Assembly (NCBI GenBank): GCA_021848365.1
Contig: JAJZUS010000003.1
Span: forward strand, 156,553-220,552
Origin: Actinomycetes bacterium
GTDB taxonomy: Bacteria; Actinomycetota; Acidimicrobiia; Acidimicrobiales; RAAP-2
Direction: 5' to 3'
Length of the DNA stretch: 64,000 bases
A program made the position numbers and the translations under genes. Each line of letters begins with the position of its first letter. Position 1 is the stretch's first letter. Below are positions 8,824 to 20,807 of this stretch, one piece after another. The notes under the pieces were generated by a model. That model had not been told where the DNA came from. It saw only the letters and a program-made list of their open reading frames with translations, and did no database searches.

Positions 8824-9797
8824 CGGATCCCTCGGTCGAGGAGTTCCTGCTCCGCAGCGGACTGGCCCGCGAACTCGACGAGGCACAGCTCGCCGAGCTG
8901 CGAACCCTGCTCTCCGACGTGACGAGCCTGGCGCGAGCCGGAGGGGGCGTGCGTGACTTGGCGGTCGCCTCGCGGTCGATGCGCGAACTGCTCGACGCGG
9001 CCCGCGTCTTCTCTCCGTGGCACGATCGCCCCAAGCTCACCGTGTTCGGGTCCGCCCGGGTCACCCCGGGCAGCCCCCTCTACGAGCAGGCCCGTCACCT
9101 GGCGGCCGAGATGGTCGCACGGGGCTGGATGGTGGTCACGGGCGCGGGACCCGGCATCATGGCCGCGGCGTCCGAGGGCGCGGGACGTGACGGAGCCCTC
9201 GGTGTCAACATCGCGCTGCCGTTCGAACAGTCCCCGAACCCCTACGTCGACGCCGACTCCCGCCTGGTCGAGATGAAGTACTTCTTCACCCGTAAGGTCG
9301 CCCTGACGAAGGAGTCGCGGGCCTTCGCCTTCTTCCCGGGCGGCATCGGCACGATGGACGAGGCCTTCGAGATCCTCACCCTCGTCCATACCGGCAAGAC
9401 GACCCCCGCTCCGATGGTGATGATCGACGTGCCCGGCGGCGAGTACTGGACGCACTGGTGGGATTTCATGCGCGACGGGGTGATCCACGGCGGTTACCTC
9501 GAGGCCGACGCCGCTCGTCTGGTGACGTTCTGCCACGACGTCGACGGCGCCCGTGCCGCGATCGAGCACTTCTACCGCCACTTCCGTGATGTGCGACGCG
9601 CCGACGGTCGGGCCACCATCGACCTCGATCGACCCCTGCGCCCCGACGAGGTCGAGCGGCTGAGGGACGTGGTTCCGGCGTTCGCGAGTGGCGCCGGATT
9701 CGTGGCCGGTCCCGGAGCCACGGTGTCCTTCGACTTCGACGGTCGTCGCTTCGTCGAGCTGCGTCGACTGATCGACGCGATCAACGACCTGGACTAG
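8820..9797 (+). CDS. LOG/TIGR00730-like Rossmann nucleotide phosphoribohydrolase
   Basis: A 325-aa protein with the lysine-decarboxylase-like (LOG) Rossmann fold. Family members cleave nucleoside 5'-monophosphates at the N-glycosidic bond. A GSAR segment and a glycine-rich loop (GAGPGIM) are followed by the diagnostic PGGIGTMDE at about residue 173. An N-terminal region of about 65 residues and a C-terminal extension make it longer than the 180-200 aa of minimal LOG proteins. It is translationally coupled to fbiC by GTGA, although no F420 role is known for this family. It converges on the Sir2 gene, and the two stops share CTAG. Confidence 0.85.
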   Translation: MTDPSVEEFLLRSGLARELDEAQLAELRTLLSDVTSLARAGGGVRDLAVASRSMRELLDAARVFSPWHDRPKLTVFGSARVTPGSPLYEQARHLAAEMVARGWMVVTGAGPGIMAAASEGAGRDGALGVNIALPFEQSPNPYVDADSRLVEMKYFFTRKVALTKESRAFAFFPGGIGTMDEAFEILTLVHTGKTTPAPMVMIDVPGGEYWTHWWDFMRDGVIHGGYLEADAARLVTFCHDVDGARAAIEHFYRHFRDVRRADGRATIDLDRPLRPDEVERLRDVVPAFASGAGFVAGPGATVSFDFDGRRFVELRRLIDAINDLD

Positions 9798-10579
9798 TCG
9801 CCGAGATCGAGGATCGACGGGACGACCTCGTCGATGTCGCCCCGCACGACCAGGCGAGCGACGTCGTCCAGGCGGGTCGGCTCGGCGTTCACGATGACGA
9901 GGTCTCGTCCCGCGCGGGCGAGATCGTCGGCGAGCTGGGCCACGGGCCGCACGCTGAGCGTCGAGCCGACGGCGAGCAGCAGGTCGGCCCGGGCGAACCA
10001 GTCGACCGTGCGGCTCCAGTCGGTCGGATCGAGAGCGTCACCGAAGCGCACGATGTCGACGGAGAGGACGCCCTCGCAGAGCCGTCCGTCGAGCATCTCG
10101 TCGCAGCGCGGGTCCGGCTCTCCGTGCCGCACGCGCCGCACGGCACGGGCGGTGGGTCCGCGAGCCCCGCACCGGAGGCAGCGAGTCCGATCGAGGCGAC
10201 CGTGGATCTCGATGAGTCGCTCCGGCGGCGTGCCGGCGGCCCGGTGCAGGCCGTCGACGTTCTGGGTCACGATCCCGGCGAGTCGTCCCGCGCGGGCGGC
10301 CTGGGCGAGGGCGAGGTGGGCTCGCGTCGGCGCCGGGAGCGTCCGGTTCGGATCGCTGAGACGTCGCCAGGCCGCGTGGCGGGTTGGGGGGTCGGAACGG
10401 TAGACGTCGGCGCGACTGGCTCGCTCGGCGGCGGGGTCTCGGGTCCAGAGTCCCTGCGGGCCCCGATAGTCGGGGATGCCGGCGGCCGTCGAGATCCCCG
10501 CACCGGTGAGGACGAGAACGTTCGAGGCGTCCGCGAGGGCCGTCGCCGCCCGGCGGATCGCCGAGTGCGAGTCGGTCAC
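9794..10579 (-). CDS. Sir2-family NAD-dependent protein deacylase
   Basis: A 261-aa sirtuin that removes acyl groups from lysines using NAD+. GAGIST-AAGIPDYRG (about residues 26-40) binds NAD, TQNVDGLH carries the catalytic histidine, and a C-x2-C pair plus two later cysteines form the structural zinc site. The GTG start at 10579 was chosen because it overlaps the upstream stop (GTGA) and gives the normal class length; the frame continues upstream only as an arginine-rich shadow. It is the third gene after an acyl-CoA synthetase, an enzyme class whose activity sirtuins commonly restore, so a local regulator-target pair is inferred. Confidence 0.92.
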   Translation of the reverse strand: MTDSHSAIRRAATALADASNVLVLTGAGISTAAGIPDYRGPQGLWTRDPAAERASRADVYRSDPPTRHAAWRRLSDPNRTLPAPTRAHLALAQAARAGRLAGIVTQNVDGLHRAAGTPPERLIEIHGRLDRTRCLRCGARGPTARAVRRVRHGEPDPRCDEMLDGRLCEGVLSVDIVRFGDALDPTDWSRTVDWFARADLLLAVGSTLSVRPVAQLADDLARAGRDLVIVNAEPTRLDDVARLVVRGDIDEVVPSILDLGD

Positions 10580-10775
10580 TCGACGAGGTCGGAGGAGTCG
10601 CGGACCAGGGCGGCAGCCTTCACCAGACTGCGCCGCGCGCGCGCCAGGCGGCGCTCCAGCTCGCGGGCGTCGTCGTCGCCGGGATCGCGCATCTGCGCCC
10701 GCACGACGGAGAAGATGGCCTCGTCCAGCCGCCGCCCCACGTCCTCGATGGCGTCGGCGATCTCCCCCAGATCGC

Positions 10776-10779
<4 letters not shown>
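10576..10779 (-). CDS. Small acidic/helical protein between acyl-CoA synthetase and Sir2
   Basis: A 67-aa charged protein (GTG 10779) that looks helical over its whole length with heptad-like spacing, so it is possibly a short coiled coil. It overlaps the synthetase stop and the Sir2 start by GTGA at both ends. No family is recognised. Its fixed place between an enzyme and the likely deacylase of that enzyme makes an adaptor or regulatory role worth testing, but nothing in the sequence proves it. Confidence 0.65.
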
Positions 10780-12392
<1,613 letters not shown>

Positions 12393-12445
12393 GGTCCCCC
12401 TCACTCTCGTGATAGCCCGATGCTACCGAGCGGGAATGCCCCCCC

Positions 12446-13873
12446 TCACCAGGAGAGGGCACCCGGGGCTACCGGGGCGGGCAGATCGGTGCGTCCGCGC
12501 AGGCTTCGGTCGACCGCCGCGGCCGCGCTGCGCCCCTCGGCGATCGCCCACACGACCAGGCTCTGTCCCCGAACGCCGTCCCCGCAGGCAAAGACCGGTG
12601 CGCCCGACCCGTCCGCGGGGACGCGCCAGTTGGAATCCACCGCGATCGTCCCACGCTCGGTACGAGTGCGCTCACTCGTCCCCTCCAGCACCCCGAGTTC
12701 GGGACCGAGGAACCCCGCCGCCACGATCACGAGGTCGGCCCGCAGGGTGCTCGCCTCACCGTTGTGGCGGTCTCGGAGCACGAGCCCACTCGTCCGTCCG
12801 TCGCCCTCGAAGCGCATCGTCTCGAGGGCGAAGAGCCGGTCGCCACCCTCCTCGTGGGCCGACGTCGTCTTGAACAGGCGCGCCATGGTGGGCCACGGCT
12901 GATCGGTCGGTCGCTCGTCGGGGGGTCGGTCCAGGATCTCGATTTGGGTGACCGACGCGGCGCCCTGACGGTGCGCGGTGCCGAGGCAGTCGGCCCCCGT
13001 GTCGCCGCCGCCCAGGATCACGACGTGCCGGGCGCGGGCGTCGATCGCCGACGCGGTGCTCGCGCTCGACGCGCGGTTGGCTGCCTCCAGGTACTCCATG
13101 GCGAGCACCACTCCGTCGCGGTCACTGCCGGGAACGTCGATGCGGCGGGCGCGGGTCGCACCGACCGCGAGTACCACGGCGTCGTAGGTGCGGCGCAGGT
13201 CGGCGAGGGGGGTCCCGCCCTCCCCCACCACGACGCCGGTGCGGAAGCGCACGCCGGCGTCGTGCAGGACGTCGAGTCGACGATCGAGGACGGCCTTGTC
13301 GAGTTTGAAGTTCGGGATCCCGTAGCGCAGGAGCCCACCGATGGCGTCCTGGCGTTCTAGGACGTCCACGGCGTGTCCCGCCACGCGCAGCTGGGCGGCC
13401 GCGGCGAGTCCCGCCGGACCCGAGCCGACCACGGCCACCCGAAATCCGGTCTCCTCGCCCGGGGGAGGCCCGACGGGCAACCCTCGCGAGAAGGCGTGCT
13501 CGGCCACCTCGTACTCCACGCGCTCGATGGTGACGGGCGCGTCCCCGATCCCGAGGACGCAGGCCGACTCGCAGGGCGCGGGGCAGAGGCGACCCGTGAA
13601 CTCGGGGAAGTTGTTAGTGGCGAAGAGGAGTCGGGCGGCGTCCTGCCACTCCTCTCGCCAGACGGCGTCGTTGAAGCGGGGGATCCGGTTGCCGAGCGGG
13701 CAGCCCTGGGTGCAGAACGGGATGCCACAGTCCATGCAGCGAGCCGCCTGCGTAGCGACCTCGTCGTCGGCCTGGGGCTCGTAGACCTCGCGCCAGTCGC
13801 GCAGGCGCACCTCGACCGGGCGGGTGCGGGGGCCACGGCGCGGGAACTCGAGGAAACCAGTGGGCTTACCCAT
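12446..13873 (-). CDS. gltD: Glutamate synthase small subunit
   Basis: The 475-aa beta subunit feeds NADPH electrons to the large subunit. The N-terminus carries the CMDCGIPFC-x3-C cysteine motif for low-potential 4Fe-4S clusters, with a further cysteine group near CPAPCE. FAD-binding GSGPAGLAAA and the NADPH site GGGDTGADCLG follow, and the protein ends with ACGDGVRGQSLVVWAIAEG. The ATG at 13873 overlaps the last codons of gltB by 8 nt, which indicates coupled translation. A longer in-frame extension upstream is a shadow of gltB. Confidence 0.95.
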   Translation of the reverse strand: MGKPTGFLEFPRRGPRTRPVEVRLRDWREVYEPQADDEVATQAARCMDCGIPFCTQGCPLGNRIPRFNDAVWREEWQDAARLLFATNNFPEFTGRLCPAPCESACVLGIGDAPVTIERVEYEVAEHAFSRGLPVGPPPGEETGFRVAVVGSGPAGLAAAAQLRVAGHAVDVLERQDAIGGLLRYGIPNFKLDKAVLDRRLDVLHDAGVRFRTGVVVGEGGTPLADLRRTYDAVVLAVGATRARRIDVPGSDRDGVVLAMEYLEAANRASSASTASAIDARARHVVILGGGDTGADCLGTAHRQGAASVTQIEILDRPPDERPTDQPWPTMARLFKTTSAHEEGGDRLFALETMRFEGDGRTSGLVLRDRHNGEASTLRADLVIVAAGFLGPELGVLEGTSERTRTERGTIAVDSNWRVPADGSGAPVFACGDGVRGQSLVVWAIAEGRSAAAAVDRSLRGRTDLPAPVAPGALSW

Positions 13874-16800
13874 TGCGCTGACCATCCCGTGCTCGCTGGT
13901 ACTCCGAGGTCTCGATTCGCAGGAAGTCCATCCGACTCCGCCGCCAGTCGTCGAGCAGTGCGCGGGCCGTGGGCGAGCCCGTCGCCTCGTGGTAGCGGGC
14001 CAGTAGGCCACGGAGTCGCTCGTCGTCCTCGTACTCGAGGGGATCGGTCTCGTAGACGCCGGCACTCAGAACGTCGTGGGCCCGCCCGTCCGGGTCGTGC
14101 AGGTAGAGCGTCCCCCCGGACATGCCGGCGGCGAGGTTGCGGCCCACGGGGCCCAGGATCACGAGAACCCCCCCGGTCATGTACTCGGCCGCGTGGTCCC
14201 CGGCGCCCTCGACGACGATCGTCGCACCCGAGTTGCGCACCCCGCAGCGCTCCCCCACGACACCGGCGAGGAAGATCTCGCCGCTCGTCGCGCCGTACCC
14301 GATGACGTTCCCGGCGATGATGTCGCGTCGCACGTCGAGGTGGGCCCCGGGGGTGGGCCGTACGATCAGTCGCCCGCCCGAGAGCCCCTTGCCGACGTAG
14401 TCGTTGGCGTCGCCGACGAGCTCGATCGTCATCCCCGCGGGCAGGAAGGCGCCGAGGCTCTGTCCCGCCGATCCCCGCAGTCGCAGCACCACGGTGTCGT
14501 CCTCGAGTCGTCGGACTCCGAGGGCGCGCGTGAGGGCGCTCCCGGTGAGGGTGCCGACGGCCCGGTGGACGTTCGTGACCGGTCCCGAGTAGTCGAACCG
14601 CTTCCCGGCGGCGACGGCGGCGAGCGCCTCGTCACGAAAGGCGTGGTCCAGGGCCCCGTCCAGCTCGTGGTCCTGGGCCGTGGTGCGCCGGCGCTGATCG
14701 GGTGGGGTCGTCTCCAGGAGTCGCCCGAGGTCCACCCCTCGTGCGTCGTCCACCGTCCGCGCGCGTAGGCGCGTCGCGTCGCCGATCACCTCGTCGAGCG
14801 AGCGCGCTCCGATCCGGCTGAGGATCTCGCGAACGTCCTCGGCGATGAACTGGAAGAAGTTCTCGACGAACTCGGGGCGACCGGTGAAGCGCTGCCGGAG
14901 TTCGGGGTTCTGGGTCGCGATGCCCACCGGGCAGGTGTCGAGGTGACAGACCCGCATCATCACGCAGCCCGACACGACGAGGGGCGCGGTGGCGAAGCCG
15001 AACTCCTCGGCGCCGAGCAGGGCCGCGATCACCACGTCGCGACCGGTCTTCAACTGGCCGTCGACCTGGAGGGTCACTCGGGAGCGCAGGCCGTTCGCGG
15101 CGAGGGTCTGGTGCGCCTCGGCGAGACCGATCTCCCACGGAGTCCCGGCGTGCTTGAGCGAGGTCAGCGGGGCCGCCCCGGTCCCGCCGTCGTGACCGGA
15201 GATCAGGATGACGTCGGCGTGGGCCTTCGCCACTCCGGCCGCGATGGTGCCCACTCCCTGCTCGCTCACCAACTTGACGTGGATGCGTGCCGCGTCGTTC
15301 GCGTTCTTCAGGTCGTAGATGAGCTGCTTGAGGTCCTCGATGGAGTAGATGTCGTGGTGGGGCGGGGGCGAGATCAGGCCGACGCCGGGCGTGGAGTGGC
15401 GGGTGGCGGCGATCCAGGGGTACACCTTCGTCCCGGGCAGTTGGCCGCCCTCCCCCGGCTTCGCGCCCTGGGCCATCTTGATCTGGAGGTCGTCAGCGTT
15501 CACCAGGTACCGCATGGTCACCCCGAAGCGCCCCGACGCCACCTGCTTAATCGCCGAGCGACGGTTCTCGCGCGGATCGCTCACGTCGAAACGGTCCTCG
15601 TCCTCGCCGCCCTCACCAGTGTTGGACTTGGCGCCCAGCCGATTCATGGCGACGGCGAGGGTGGTGTGCGCCTCCTCGCTGATGGAGCCGTAGGACATGG
15701 CACCCGTCGAGAACCGCGCGAGGATCGATGTGGCCGGCTCGACCTCGTCGAGGGGGACGGGATCGGTCGCGTCGACGAAGTCGAGGAGGGAGCGCAGCGT
15801 GACTCGCCCCCGGTCCTGGTCGTCGACGAGCTGGGTGTACTCGCGGAAGACGTCGTAGCGACCCGTGCGGGTCGCGTGCTGGAGCTTCTGAACCGTATGG
15901 GGATTGAAGAGGTGGATCTCGCCGTCGCGACGCCACTGGTACTCGCCCGCGTCGGTCAGGTCGGCGTCGGGGTGGTGGTAGGCCTCACGGTGCCAGCTGA
16001 GGACGTCCTGGGCCAGGCGGGTGAGGTCCGCTCCCCCGACGGGAGCTCGTAGGTCCGGGAAGTAGCGGCGCAGGACGTCGTCGCCGAGGCCCGTCGCCTC
16101 GAAGAGCTGGCTGCCCACGTAGCTCGCGACGGTGCTGACGCCCATCTTGGACATGACCTTGACGAGGCCCTTGGTGAGCGCCTTCGCGTACTGGTAGCGG
16201 CCCGTCCCGGCGGCGGCCGGGTCGATCTCGCCGCGCTCGACGAGCGCGTCGATCGTCTCGTAGGCGAGATAGGGGCAGACGGCCGACGCCCCGAAGCCCA
16301 GCAGGAGCGACACGTGGTGGATCTCGCGAACGTCGCCCGCCTCGACGACCAGCGCAGCTCGGGTCCGCAGGTGCTCCGCGACGAGTCGGTGGTGGACCGA
16401 GGCGACGAGCAGGAGGCTCGGGATCGCGGCTCGCTCGGCGGTGGCGTTGCGGTCGGAGAGGATGACGAGGTTGGCACCCCCACGTATCGCCGCGACGGCG
16501 CGCTCGCCGAGCTCGTCGATCGCCGAGGCGAGTCGTTCGCCGGCGGGCGCGTCGCCCCCGGCCGCAAAGAGCCCGTCGAGCGTCACGGGCGAGAAGCCCG
16601 TGACGCGATCGCTCTCGTCGATGTAGCGAAGCTTCGCGAGGTCCTCGTTCGTGAGCACCGGTGACGCCAGGACGATCTGGCGGCAGTGCGCGGGACTCTC
16701 GCTCAACAGGTTGTCCTCGCCGCCGATGGTCACGCGAGTCGCGGTGACGAGCTCCTCGCGGATCGCGTCGAGCGGGGGGTTCGTCACCTGGGCGAAGAGT

Positions 16801-18302
16801 TGGCTGAAGTAGTCGAAGACGCTGCGTGGCCGCGTCGAGAGGACGGCCGGCGGAGTGTCCGAGCCCATCGAGCCGATGGGCTCCTCACCGACGCGAGCCA
16901 TGTGTCGCACGATGAGACGGATGTCCTCGTCGCTGTAGCCGAAGGCGAGCTGGCGCTGGCGGACGGAGGCGTAGCTGGGGAGCAGGATCGACGGCGTGGG
17001 CAGCTCGTCGAGCGAGTGCTGTTCGTGGTCGAGCCACTCGCCGTAGGGGGCGCGGGCCGCCAGGGCCGACTTCACCTCGTCGTCGTCGACGATGCGTCCC
17101 GCGTCGAGGTCGACGAGGAAGATGCGACCGGGTTGGAGCCGGCCCTTGCGCACGACCGACTCGGGCGCCACCGGGAGGACCCCGACCTCGCTCGCCAGAA
17201 TGACCCGGTCGTCGTCGGTGACCCAGTAGCGCGCCGGTCGCAGGCCGTTGCGGTCGAGGACCGCCCCCACGATCGTCCCGTCGCAGAAGCTGATCGACGC
17301 GGGGCCGTCCCACGGCTCCATGAGGGCGGCGTGGTAGCGGTAGAAGTCCCGCCGGGCGGAGTCCATCGCTGTCGAGCGCTCCCAAGCCTCGGGGATCATC
17401 ATGAGGACGCTGTGGGGCAGTGAGCGACCCGCGTGCACCAGGAGCTCCACGACCTCGTCGAAGCTCGCCGAGTCGCTCATCGACTCGGTGACGAGGGGGG
17501 CGATCTCGGCGAGATCCACGGGGATCTCGGGGGCGCTCAGGGTCGTCTCCCGAGCGGTTATCCAGTTGCGGTTCCCGCGGATGGTGTTGATCTCGCCGTT
17601 GTGTGCGATGAAGTGGAAAGGCTGGGCGAGTTCCCATCTCGGCAGGGTGTTGGTCGAGAAACGACTGTGGACGAGGGCGACGGCCGACTCGAGGCGAGGA
17701 TCGGCGAGGTCGTGGAAGTAGCGCCGCAACTGGGGCGAGGTGAGCATCCCCTTGTAGATGAGGGTCCGCGACGAGCAGGAGATCCCGTAGACGTCCACGG
17801 TGCGCTCCACCAGGCGTCGTAGGGCGTAGAGGGCGCGCTCGAGGGCCGGTCGCGTCGTCGGGTGGCGCGGAACGAGGGCGTGCATGACGAACAGCGGCTC
17901 GCTCTCTCGCGAGGTCGGCCCGAGGATCGATCCGTCGGTCGGCGTCACTCGCCGGCCCGCTACGCCGAGGTCGAGCCGGCTCGCGGCGGCGGCGACGGCG
18001 GCGTCGAGGGCGGCGGGATCGGCACCGCGAGGGACCATCCAGTGCGCGAGTCCGTAGGAGCCTTCCTCCAGGACGTCGTCGAACCAGCTTCGCACGGCGG
18101 CGTGGGGAATCTGCAGCAGGATCCCGGCGCCGTCACCGGAATCGGGGTCGGCGCCCGACGCCCCTCGGTGCTCCAAGTTCTCGAGGATCGTCAGGGCGTC
18201 GTCGACGGTGCGGTGGGACGGGTGGGCCGCGAGGTCGGCGACGACGCCGACGCCGCACGCGTCACGAAAGTTGAGGGGGTCAAAGAGAGAAGTCATCATC
18301 AT
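13866..18302 (-). CDS. gltB: Glutamate synthase large subunit
   Basis: A 1478-aa alpha subunit that makes two glutamates from glutamine and 2-oxoglutarate. The amidotransferase domain begins just after a short propeptide at the ACGVG motif, whose cysteine becomes the N-terminal nucleophile after cleavage. The central and FMN-binding barrel domains follow, with the GHDGGTGAAPLTSLKH segment, the 3Fe-4S cysteines in CVMMRVCHLDTCPVG, and the C-terminal glycine-rich right-handed helix. Three ATGs in a row start the gene. A TATAGT box lies about 35 nt upstream. Together with gltD it is the GOGAT route for nitrogen assimilation. Confidence 0.97.
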   Translation of the reverse strand: MMMTSLFDPLNFRDACGVGVVADLAAHPSHRTVDDALTILENLEHRGASGADPDSGDGAGILLQIPHAAVRSWFDDVLEEGSYGLAHWMVPRGADPAALDAAVAAAASRLDLGVAGRRVTPTDGSILGPTSRESEPLFVMHALVPRHPTTRPALERALYALRRLVERTVDVYGISCSSRTLIYKGMLTSPQLRRYFHDLADPRLESAVALVHSRFSTNTLPRWELAQPFHFIAHNGEINTIRGNRNWITARETTLSAPEIPVDLAEIAPLVTESMSDSASFDEVVELLVHAGRSLPHSVLMMIPEAWERSTAMDSARRDFYRYHAALMEPWDGPASISFCDGTIVGAVLDRNGLRPARYWVTDDDRVILASEVGVLPVAPESVVRKGRLQPGRIFLVDLDAGRIVDDDEVKSALAARAPYGEWLDHEQHSLDELPTPSILLPSYASVRQRQLAFGYSDEDIRLIVRHMARVGEEPIGSMGSDTPPAVLSTRPRSVFDYFSQLFAQVTNPPLDAIREELVTATRVTIGGEDNLLSESPAHCRQIVLASPVLTNEDLAKLRYIDESDRVTGFSPVTLDGLFAAGGDAPAGERLASAIDELGERAVAAIRGGANLVILSDRNATAERAAIPSLLLVASVHHRLVAEHLRTRAALVVEAGDVREIHHVSLLLGFGASAVCPYLAYETIDALVERGEIDPAAAGTGRYQYAKALTKGLVKVMSKMGVSTVASYVGSQLFEATGLGDDVLRRYFPDLRAPVGGADLTRLAQDVLSWHREAYHHPDADLTDAGEYQWRRDGEIHLFNPHTVQKLQHATRTGRYDVFREYTQLVDDQDRGRVTLRSLLDFVDATDPVPLDEVEPATSILARFSTGAMSYGSISEEAHTTLAVAMNRLGAKSNTGEGGEDEDRFDVSDPRENRRSAIKQVASGRFGVTMRYLVNADDLQIKMAQGAKPGEGGQLPGTKVYPWIAATRHSTPGVGLISPPPHHDIYSIEDLKQLIYDLKNANDAARIHVKLVSEQGVGTIAAGVAKAHADVILISGHDGGTGAAPLTSLKHAGTPWEIGLAEAHQTLAANGLRSRVTLQVDGQLKTGRDVVIAALLGAEEFGFATAPLVVSGCVMMRVCHLDTCPVGIATQNPELRQRFTGRPEFVENFFQFIAEDVREILSRIGARSLDEVIGDATRLRARTVDDARGVDLGRLLETTPPDQRRRTTAQDHELDGALDHAFRDEALAAVAAGKRFDYSGPVTNVHRAVGTLTGSALTRALGVRRLEDDTVVLRLRGSAGQSLGAFLPAGMTIELVGDANDYVGKGLSGGRLIVRPTPGAHLDVRRDIIAGNVIGYGATSGEIFLAGVVGERCGVRNSGATIVVEGAGDHAAEYMTGGVLVILGPVGRNLAAGMSGGTLYLHDPDGRAHDVLSAGVYETDPLEYEDDERLRGLLARYHEATGSPTARALLDDWRRSRMDFLRIETSEYQRARDGQRNG

Positions 18303-18335
18303 GCGTCACCGGTGGGGCGACGCTGACCCGGCCTC

Positions 18336-18341
18336 ACTATA
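18336..18341 (-). promoter_or_regulatory. -10 box of gltBD
   Basis: TATAGT on the minus strand, about 35 nt before the triple ATG of gltB. Confidence 0.4.
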
Positions 18342-18368
18342 ACCGAGGCCCTCGTCGGGCCCGGGACC

Positions 18369-18374
18369 TACAGT
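18369..18374 (+). promoter_or_regulatory. -10 box of 51-aa gene
   Basis: TACAGT, 30 nt before the ATG at 18405, leaving room for the strong AGGAGAGG ribosome site. Confidence 0.4.
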
Positions 18375-18404
18375 GGTCCGCGGAACACTGGGTCAGGAGA
18401 GGCG

Positions 18405-18560
18405 ATGACGAAGGACGAACTACTCGACGCGCTCGACGAGCGCATCCTCGAGGCCCTCAAGGCTCGCGCGACGGGCGAGACGATCGCCTTCCTCTTCGAG
18501 GCTCGGGCGTGGCTCACTCATCCCGACCAGCCCCACGGTGCACATCATGGAGGCGCCTGA
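18405..18560 (+). CDS. 51-aa conserved-looking hypothetical protein
   Basis: A short acidic-to-neutral protein predicted to be two helices, ending in a His/Gly-rich tail. ATG 18405 is preceded by AGGAGAGG at the right distance and a TACAGT promoter hexamer, which is unusually good initiation evidence for so small a gene. It lies alone between gltBD and tRNA-Pro. No family or function is recognised. Confidence 0.7.
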   Translation: MTKDELLDALDERILEALKARATGETIAFLFEARAWLTHPDQPHGAHHGGA

Positions 18561-18584
18561 GCGCTCGCTATCATGGGTAGCCCA

Positions 18585-18663
18585 CGGGCTGTGGCTTAGT
18601 TTGGTCTAGAGCGCTCGGCTGGGGGCCGAGAGATCGGGAGTTCGAATCTCCCCAGCCCGACCA
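18585..18663 (+). tRNA. tRNA-Pro (anticodon GGG)
   Basis: The acceptor arms CGGGCTG (18585-18591) and CAGCCCG (18653-18659) pair fully, with discriminator A and an encoded CCA at 18661-18663. The anticodon stem CTCGG/CCGAG encloses loop CTGGGGG with anticodon GGG at 18621-18623, reading CCC/CCT. The T arm has TTCGAAT. Confidence 0.97.
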
Positions 18664-18681
18664 CTTCTGCGGTCGCGACCC

Positions 18682-19536
18682 TCAGGCGGTCGCGACGTTG
18701 CGGAGTGCTCCGAGGCCCGCGATGCGGGTCTCGAGGACGTCACCCGGAGCGAGGAAGACCGGCGGACGCTGCCCCTGGCCCACTCCCGGGGGGCTCCCGG
18801 TGAAGACGAGGTCGCCCGGTCGCAACTCCACCACGTGGGAGAGGTAGGCGACGATCTCGGCCACCGTGAAGACCATGTCCGACGTCGAGGAGTCCTGGCG
18901 GACGGCCCCGTTGAGGCGGCACTCGATGCGCAGGTCCTGAGGGTTGCCGGCGTCGTCCAGCGTCGTGACCCACGGGCCCACGGGCGCGAAGCCCTCGTGG
19001 GACTTGCCGAGGGAGAACTGAGCGGGCGAACCGGCCATCTGCAGTCCCCGGTCGCTCAAGTCCTGACCCACGCACAGGCCGGCGACGGCATCGAGGGCCG
19101 TGTCGACGCTCAGGCGACGAGCCCGCGCACCCAGGACGACGACGAGCTCGGCTTCCCAGTCCGTCGTCTCGGACGGGACCCGAAAGCTCGAGGCGGGGCC
19201 CGTGAGCGACGACGGGAACTTCGTGAAGATCATCGGCTGGCTCGGCGGGGTCAGGCCCATCTCGGCCGCGTGGGTGCGGTAGTTGAGCCCCACGGCGAAG
19301 ATCTGCGAGGGGTCGGAAACGACCGGTCCGAGTCGTCCCGAACTCGCGAGCTCGTCCGGAGAGACCTGCTCGGTGTCCGCGGGCTCCGCCTCGGCGAGCC
19401 AGGCACGCACCGCGGGAAGGCTCGCGAGAACGGCGCGAGGGTCGGGGCCGATGCGCCCGCCGCTCGCCGTGGCCAGATCGACGTATCCGCTGTCGCGGAC
19501 CAGGATGGCCCGATCGTTGAGGTTGGCGATGCGCAC
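18682..19536 (-). CDS. Fumarylacetoacetate hydrolase-family protein
   Basis: A 284-aa member of the FAH/2-hydroxyhepta-2,4-diene-1,7-dioate isomerase superfamily, metal-dependent enzymes that cleave or isomerise acyl-pyruvates. VGLNYRTHAAEMG, the metal-binding WEAELVVVLG and the QMAGSPAQFSLGKSHEGFAPVGPW region are all present. The start was set at GTG 19536, which has GGGAG 6 nt upstream and gives the normal length; the frame extends much further upstream as a shadow of the divergent OYE gene. The substrate is not predictable. OxaD-like oxaloacetate keto-enol tautomerase or decarboxylase activity is another possibility for this superfamily. Confidence 0.9.
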   Translation of the reverse strand: MRIANLNDRAILVRDSGYVDLATASGGRIGPDPRAVLASLPAVRAWLAEAEPADTEQVSPDELASSGRLGPVVSDPSQIFAVGLNYRTHAAEMGLTPPSQPMIFTKFPSSLTGPASSFRVPSETTDWEAELVVVLGARARRLSVDTALDAVAGLCVGQDLSDRGLQMAGSPAQFSLGKSHEGFAPVGPWVTTLDDAGNPQDLRIECRLNGAVRQDSSTSDMVFTVAEIVAYLSHVVELRPGDLVFTGSPPGVGQGQRPPVFLAPGDVLETRIAGLGALRNVATA

Positions 19537-19591
19537 GGCGGACTCCCTTCGAGGTCGCCACAGCCTACCGAGGCGGCGTAACCGGCCGTGA

Positions 19592-20694
<1,103 letters not shown>

Positions 20695-20705
20695 ACCCGC
20701 GGCGG

Positions 20706-20807
20706 TAGGATGGACGTAGAGGCTGGTGAAACTACTGGCGTTCGCTCGCATCGCGAGCGAAAGGGGAAGTCCAGAGAGGGTGAGTCCAACCAACGGTTGG
20801 AGACGTC
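20706..20807 (+). promoter_or_regulatory. Promoter and structured 5' leader with sequestered ribosome site
   Basis: A TAGGAT -10 box at 20706-20711 predicts a transcript starting near 20718, about 90 nt before the ATG at 20808. The leader holds a perfect 9-bp hairpin (20741-20749 with 20753-20761, loop ATC) and a 7-bp hairpin (20785-20791 with 20795-20801, loop AAC). The only Shine-Dalgarno candidate, GGAG at 20799-20802, is largely inside the right arm of the second hairpin. TGGAC at 20711-20715 can also pair with GTCCA at 20769-20773, closing a multibranch. It matches no riboswitch class that I can name. Confidence 0.5.

Noticed and set aside
20706..20807. Assignment of the leader to a known riboswitch (ykkC/guanidine, glycine, SAM-IV, fluoride, glutamine)
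   Set aside because: None of the conserved core sequences of these classes is present; only the fold and promoter are supported.
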